The translations under genes were made by a program, and so were the position numbers. A model generated the notes under the pieces. The model ran no database searches, was not told the origin of the DNA, and saw only the letters and a program-made list of their open reading frames with translations. From Bemisia tabaci (Eukaryota > Arthropoda > Insecta > Hemiptera > Aleyrodidae), in contig NC_092797.1 in the NCBI RefSeq assembly GCF_918797505.1, forward strand, positions 17,311,372-17,375,371: a stretch of 64,000 nucleotides of DNA. The letters are read 5' to 3'. Positions 58,427-64,000 of this stretch are shown piece after piece; position 1 is the stretch's first letter, and each line of letters begins with the position of its first letter.

Positions 58427-58579
58427 GAACTTGAACTTGAACTTGAAGTTTAAACTTAAAACGAGAGAAACTTGAAAGTAGACAAGTAAAAATGAAACAA
58501 CGGGTGTTTCAAAAATGTAGACAAGTAAAAATGAAATAATGGGTGATTCAAAAATTTTGAAAAGTAAAAATGAAAGCGT
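58427..58579. repeat. GAACTT hexamer run and 39-bp tandem repeat
   Basis: GAACTTGAACTTGAACTTGA at 58427, then units of GTAGACAAGTAAAAATGAAA... starting at 58478 and 58517, and a partial third at 58556. Confidence 0.8.
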
Positions 58580-60097
58580 AAAATGACATTTTCTGGGGTA
58601 AAAGGACGAACGTGCTGCAATCGTGACCTTTTTGTAGGCGTAAGTTATAAAACGAAAAAAGGAAATTTCAGCATACATAGAATATTATGATTACTGAAAA
58701 ATACCAATTATTGGACCCGAATTATGTCACTAGTCCTTGGGAACGAGTACGAGGCCTGGTGGTCATTATTATAGCCGGGTGGTTGGTATGCAATTGGATG
58801 TGTTCTGTCTCATCCCCAGACTCGTCGAAATGGGCTCTGCTCCGGTCCCTGGTTAAATTTATGTTGGTTATACATATTTTTGACAGGTTTATTGGGGCTT
58901 TATTATTAGATCTTGGCCAACATTTAAGTAGGGTAGATTTGACAATATTTTCACAATGAGTCAAAATATGATCATTTAGAGAGGTTAGGTTGCCCAATTT
59001 CACACCTAATTTTCACAAAAAAATCTTGACGGAAATTCGTAGGCGTGTTTAGGTGAAAGGGGAATCAAGCGGATAATGCAGAATTTTTACAGAAATCTGG
59101 TCAAAAGTAAGAGACAACTTTTGCAAGTAACGGCAAGACTTTACTACTATTACTTATTCTACTACTTATCACTACCACTACGCTATTTTCGTATTGTTTA
59201 TAAAACTATTAGCTACTAAACTGTTCAGTAAATGAACAAATTGCGAAAATTCTACACATCTTAATGAACTGGTTAGTAAGTTGATATTTTTCCCCAACAG
59301 TGAGGTCGATGGGGCGAACGATGCGAAGGGGAGTGAACAAGTCAATGCTGTTTAATGCTTTATGTACTTTGGGGGGGGGGGATTATCTATCTATTATATT
59401 CTTTTAGGAAAAAACAAATTCGTTTCAATTCCTCGCCCTCTTCGACGGTGGAGAGGCCCTTTGGCCCCCGTTGCACATTTCTTTTTATAATTTGTTGCCC
59501 TTTCTATCGAAACACGTGCCTTCAACGTCACGGCCTCGTGAAAACCCGGCACGTTTAGAACGCAGTATCATCGGAACATAAACTCGGACGATCGTTCCGG
59601 CCGCCGTATCGGAAAACAGGTCGAAAGCCCCTCTCAAGGGGAGATTTGTCTTATTTTCGTGGTCGTTCCGGAGAGGTGAACGCATGAAATCGTCCAGCCT
59701 TTAACCACCCCGATAAATCCCCCCATTCGCAGTTTTAACAATGGACAGAATCGACGGGCTTTTAATGAACTTTTGTTTGCTCACCGCCAATGTTCCCGTT
59801 GCCACGTTTCCGGGAAAACGTTGTTCGCTGGACGTTTTTCCAGGGTCGGGGCGCGCGTTCCGGCAAGGGTGCGACGGGGGACGGTCGTTAGAAGCGTTAA
59901 CGCTGCGAGCATTCTGTGCGTGGAAAATGTCGAGTCGCCAATTTCACGGCCGAATCGCGCCCGAAGTCGTTAAACCCGGATTCGGGTGCCGAAAGGGTTG
60001 CGCCCTGCGGGGCGACCCTCCCGCGCTAAGGGATAACGCCGTATGCACATTCGAGCGTTGCCGAATTTCTTCCGGTGAAATGCCTATTTTTGAGGAG
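58580..60097. other. Unassigned stretch, GC-rich in its second half
   Basis: GC-rich from about 59580 to 60060, with overlapping ORFs on both strands that lack domains; one of them runs into the MITE at 60098. The core motif AACGCCGTATGCACATTCGA with GTTGCCGAATTT lies at about 60032-60068. Confidence 0.4.
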
Positions 60098-60325
60098 CAC
60101 TGGAAAAATAAACACGTTGGATCTAGAGTCCAGACTCTTAAAAACATCGTCAAGAAAACGTACTCTCGGTTCAATCAGAATCGAGCTTAAATCAAGAACC
60201 AAGCCTCTTAATTTAAGCGGATTTCGTTTTGATTCAAGCAAAAATCCGATTGAATCAAGATTCCTTTTTCTTGTCAATGTCTTCAAAAGTCTGGACTCTG
60301 GATCCAACGTGTTTTTTTCCCAGTG
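60098..60325. mobile_element. Snap-back MITE, family 'GGATCTAGAGTCCAGACTC', copy
   Basis: CACTGGAAAAATAAACACG then GGATCTAGAGTCCAGACTC, ending GACTCTGGATCCAACGTG and CAGTG. Flanking TA not evident. Confidence 0.83.
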
Positions 60326-61501
60326 AGTCTGTTGAGAGATGAGGGTAGATTTACGTGAAACACTCTTCGTGAACTTGAGAGGAATATTATTCCGATTGCA
60401 TTTTCTAGTGCCGCGGTATACAGTCTATATTCGGGAGTTTCCTGATACCATTATCTTACTGTTATCTATTGAAATGAAAGCTTAAGACTACGTCAGCAAC
60501 TTGGTATAAAGGACAAAGAAAACTATCACTCGTGCCCATGTGACGAGCAAGCCATTGCCGCAAAATCTTGCATCTTAACGAAGTCATGAATATTTTTACG
60601 CGAAATTTTGAGATCCTTTAGATTACATCAATACCAAAATACTCTAATTAAACATGGGGACCGGGGGGGGGGGGTCTTACAATTTTCGGGGTAAATTCAT
60701 ATTTTATCGAAGGGAATTGGGCAACGTTGGAAGGCGCGCACGGCGTTTCTCTATTCTATAGGACGGCGGCTGGGTAGGTAGGCAACCCCGCTACTCACCG
60801 CGGGGGTTGATGATGCGGCTTCAAGAGGGCTTACGTAACAGCGTAACGATGGCGGCTTCGCTCCGCTCTCGGCCCGTAAACGCTGTGTCCGCAGCGTGGC
60901 GGCCCACCTCCACCTACCCTTACGAACCCGTTCGATTTCACGTCCCAAGTCTCTCCTGTGGAGTGATCTCCTTTCATTTCTCTCGCGCATCGTAGGCTGT
61001 ACCACACTGCCGCAAGGGCCTTCAGACGTTGCCAAATTTACTTTGATAAACTGCGGGTTTTCTGGGGAACTTTTGAATATTTTCCTCCCAATTTTTCAGA
61101 TATTTTTATCAGCAATTCTACCTAAAATATTTGAAAATTGTAAGGACAAATTTTCGTAATTACCTACAAAAATAAACACTCAACCGCGTGAGAATTGGCA
61201 ACATTCGAATGCGTTTATGGCGTTTTTACTCAGCGCTGCGGTGCTGCCGTGTCTCTTTTAAGGTGCCCAAAATGCAAAATGTGTGCCAAATGTGTCGGAA
61301 AAATCATGTAAAGCGCCCCATTAGATCTCTGGTACAAACTGTGGGGGAAAACCATATATGTTTAACCCGACGCAGAAGGATCTAGCGAACGCATAATATT
61401 CCTCCTCCTTCGTATACTAGCTTCAGCTGCCGTATTCTTTTTAAGAACACGGTTACCTCTCTCCTTAAATAGCACCACACACTTAATATATTTTTCTACT
61501 A
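60326..61501. other. Unassigned stretch
   Basis: Two copies of the dispersed core (GGGCAACGTTGG...GGCGTTTCTC at about 60720; TTGGCAACATTCGAATGCG...GGCGTTTTTAC at about 61195). No gene recognised. Confidence 0.45.
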
Positions 61502-61729
61502 CACTGCACAAAAAACACATTGGATCTAGAGTCCAGACTCTTAAAAACATCGACAAGAAAAAGTACTCTTGATTCAATCAGAATCTAGCTTAAATCAAGA
61601 ACCAAGCCTCTTAATTTAAGGGGATCTCGTTTTGATTCAAGTAAATATCCGATCGAATCAAGAGTATTTTTTCTTGTCGATGTTTTCAAGAGTCTGGACT
61701 CTAGATGCAATGTGTTTCTTTCCCCAGTG
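61502..61729. mobile_element. Snap-back MITE, family 'GGATCTAGAGTCCAGACTC', copy with TA duplication
   Basis: TA at 61500-61501 and 61730-61731. CACTGCACAAAAAACACA, GGATCTAGAGTCCAGACTC, mirrored on the right to CCCCAGTG. Confidence 0.85.
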
Positions 61730-63333
61730 TATCCAAAATATTAATATTGTTGCTTTGAAAGTACAGTGTCAAAAACCGTTCACCTGCCCAACATGTGTCG
61801 AGTAGCCGAATAAAACAAATCACAAAATGGAGAAAAATAAATCGTACAATTAATTAATGACGTGGGATTTATCTTCAACAGTTTTCCCCTCTCATAATCT
61901 CAAGATATCAAACGTTCCCCAGGGTTGCAATTAATTATTGTCTGCTCGGCGGTTATAAAACTCTCTTTCGGGTTGCCCCTCTTCTCCGGCGGATTCAGCG
62001 GGAAGACTGGTTGGTTTATTTCGTCGCTCCTGTGACGTAAGAGCGTATCCTCGTTTTCACTTGAGGTTTGGAACGTATGGAGTTAAATGGGCAAGAGGGC
62101 TCACCTCAAAAATCGGTTACGCCCTTACGTCTGAGGAGCGACGATTTACGAGACCCGAGTGTACTCTATGTGGGAGGTTGTTGGTGCATTTGTTTTTCCT
62201 CCGCCCTGTTGCCACAATGTATACAAAAAGTGTTCTTTAAATTATTGCTTGCCTGTAATTTCATTGTATCTTCCTTATTACCTAAGCAGGTTCTCAGTTT
62301 TGGCGCAATGCATTCTTGGCACCATCGATTTGTTACACGTTCAAACTTTTAGATGGATTATTTAAGAGAAATCGAAGTTTCAGTCACCAGATTCTTTATT
62401 GAAGAATGTTCACGCTGAAAATTATCTACCATAATCTGAAAGTAAAGCCGAAAACGTTGCCTATTTGCAATTGATTTCAGTGTACTTAAATATACCTATC
62501 GATGGTTAGTTGAAAACACCACCCTGATTACGGAAGATGATATGATGATTTCTTGATAAGATGAACATATATCTGCAGAATACATTGCTCTCAAATGTTG
62601 AATATAATAGAGGATTCCGAACTAAATTCTTGATATAAGGGGATGCCAATGATGACCTAAGAGTGGAAAGTAATCGTTGGATGTTATAAGATTATCGAGG
62701 TAACTTAAGGTTTGGAAAAGGTGGAGTGCTGAAGGTCTGAATGTTGAAACATGTTTACGACGAACTAAAGTAGGAAAGGCACGTTGGTAAACAAGAGCTA
62801 TGTTATTGACTGGGTCAAGAATTGGACTGGTTTCCTTTTTGACTTCTAAATTAGTGTCAGAGACCGGAATCGTCTGATCAACTAAGACAGTGTGAGACTA
62901 AAACGTCGGTTCCTCCAAAATAAGCCTCTTAAGCAATCGTTAACATTTGAAATATATCGATATATCCACCTAAAACGTAAATTGATTATATCACTCGGCC
63001 GAATTATTCATATTCTGTCTCGGAAAAATAATTTACCTTCAAGCATATTTGAAGACTCTTAATTCAAAACGTGGCAAGCGCAATTGGGTGTTGCTAAAAT
63101 CGTACAATTTTTTCTCTAATTCAACAGGAATCCACTAATCTCAGAAAATAATACTTTCTAGTGAAGGTACGAACCACATAGATACCGTTACCGAATGAAG
63201 AGACCATGAGAGGCAGATATAAAGCAGGTTCCAGGATAGGTTCTTACAGTGATAAAAACCATTTACGATCTTAGCAACACCCTATGGCGCCTACCAGCTT
63301 TTGATTTTACTCTCCTCATTGACAGAGACTACT
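61730..63333. other. Unassigned stretch
   Basis: Short ORFs only. Nothing recognised. Confidence 0.5.
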
Positions 63334-63565
63334 TGAACCGCGATGCGCAGAAAAGAATCAAGCCACTTTTTGCCAAATTTAACCGAGCAATTTCATTTCG
63401 CACAAGAGAACGTTTGTGCGGATTCCATTGAAAATTTTCAGAAATTTCCCTCGTTCCACGCAAAAAACTCACTGAAATTCGCATAAAAATCCGCACCACC
63501 GTTTTCATGTTGAAAATTGCCGAATCAAATTCGCCCTTTGGCTCCTTCCTGCTTAACGCGGTCCA
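63334..63565. mobile_element. TGGACCACGTT MITE, diverged copy
   Basis: TGAACCGCGATGCGCAGAAA, AGCCAC, TTGCCAAATTTAACCGAGCA, and a right end CTGCTTAACGCGGTCCA. Same orientation as the copy at 21780. Confidence 0.7.
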
Positions 63566-64000
63566 CTCGACAACCGTTCTGAAAGTGGGTGATCGGAAAA
63601 CAGGAGCGAATGAAACAGCGGCGTAGAGCGGAGGGCCAAGCGCCCAGGGAGAGGGGCAAAAATGTTAGTCTATTAAATTTCGATTAAGCCCTGCTTTACC
63701 TCGACACGGTCGCCGGCCCGGGTCAGACCTTCGCCTGCAGCTCTGCAGTAGTTAGTCGCCATCGCGGTTACCGGACTCATCTCCCTCCAGGCTATTTAAC
63801 TTTTTCGCCGATTTTACCGGTCTCCGGATCACCAGCCCCCCGCCCGTCTAACTCCGCCATTATTAACTGCGAGGGGAGTTTTTGGACTTTTCGTGCTTAC
63901 GGAGAGCTTGCGGAGAGCCTCGGTGCACTGAGCCTGGAAAATTCGGAAATCAAAGACTCGGATAACGGCGACTCAATGCGATGCGGCGTGCTTAGTATTG
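63566..64000. other. GC-rich terminal stretch
   Basis: Becomes GC-rich towards the window edge, similar in composition to the other CpG-rich blocks. It may be the start of a further promoter region; cannot be judged from this window. Confidence 0.35.

Noticed and set aside
58687..58959. 90-codon ORF with hydrophobic segments
   Set aside because: Open on both strands, no signal peptide, no family pattern, no splice or polyadenylation context.
59741..60190. 149-codon ORF in GC-rich DNA
   Set aside because: Runs into a MITE at 60098 and has no recognisable domain; overlapping frames are open because of GC content.
1452..61000. CACGTG E-boxes as evidence of clock control
   Set aside because: About ten perfect sites across the window (for example 1452, 4648, 8040, 8939, 16308, 21134, 25310) is no more than expected by chance, and they do not cluster.

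Overview
The window is eukaryotic nuclear DNA from an insect. It has two protein-coding loci, both on the plus strand. One is split by canonical GT..AG introns with branch/pyrimidine-rich acceptors. The rest is AT-rich non-coding DNA packed with short non-autonomous transposons, mono- and trinucleotide tracts and a few GC/CpG-rich blocks. There are no operons, bacterial signals, CRISPR arrays or rRNA. The PAR-bZIP protein is of the arthropod Pdp1 type. Several dispersed repeats look to me like repeats I associate with hemipterans, particularly whitefly (Bemisia). That species-level guess comes from memory and is low confidence.

Layout. 1-28.4 kb: no confident coding exon. It holds dispersed repeats and MITEs, a 19-bp minisatellite (25.48-25.72 kb) directly before a CpG-rich, promoter-like block (25.73-26.40 kb), and one candidate micro-exon (24196-24231) whose reading phase fits the first sure exon. 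This stretch probably contains upstream alternative promoters or 5' exons of Pdp1, or their introns. 28.4-34.3 kb: five coding exons giving the C-terminal ~225 residues of a PAR-domain bZIP transcription factor (Pdp1/HLF/TEF/DBP family), including the complete PAR region, basic region and leucine zipper with stop. Its introns contain a nested pair of transposons. 34.3-49 kb: the 3' UTR, then a repeat-rich intergenic region with a Helitron carrying a tRNA-like segment (40.68-41.53 kb), twin 0.55-kb foldback elements (42.3-43.7 kb), and a 2.47-kb TA-flanked element filled with a 0.52-kb tandem array (43.98-46.45 kb). 49.1-52.3 kb: 5' leader and uninterrupted 768-codon ORF of a proline-rich seven-helix membrane protein resembling the PRRT3/PRRT4 family. 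52.3-64 kb: 3' UTR and intergenic DNA with more MITEs and a decayed retrotransposon gag (PRE_C2HC-like) fragment at 57.0-57.3 kb.

How the parts relate. The two genes are collinear, about 15.6 kb apart, with no sign of functional coupling. In Drosophila, Pdp1 is an output and feedback regulator of the circadian clock and acts in muscle and fat body. The membrane protein has no assigned biochemical function that I know of. The most notable structure lies in the mobile-element layer: at least twelve families of short elements, several with intact target-site duplications (TA, or 8 bp), two clear nested insertions, and several near-perfect palindromes that would fold into long hairpins if transcribed.
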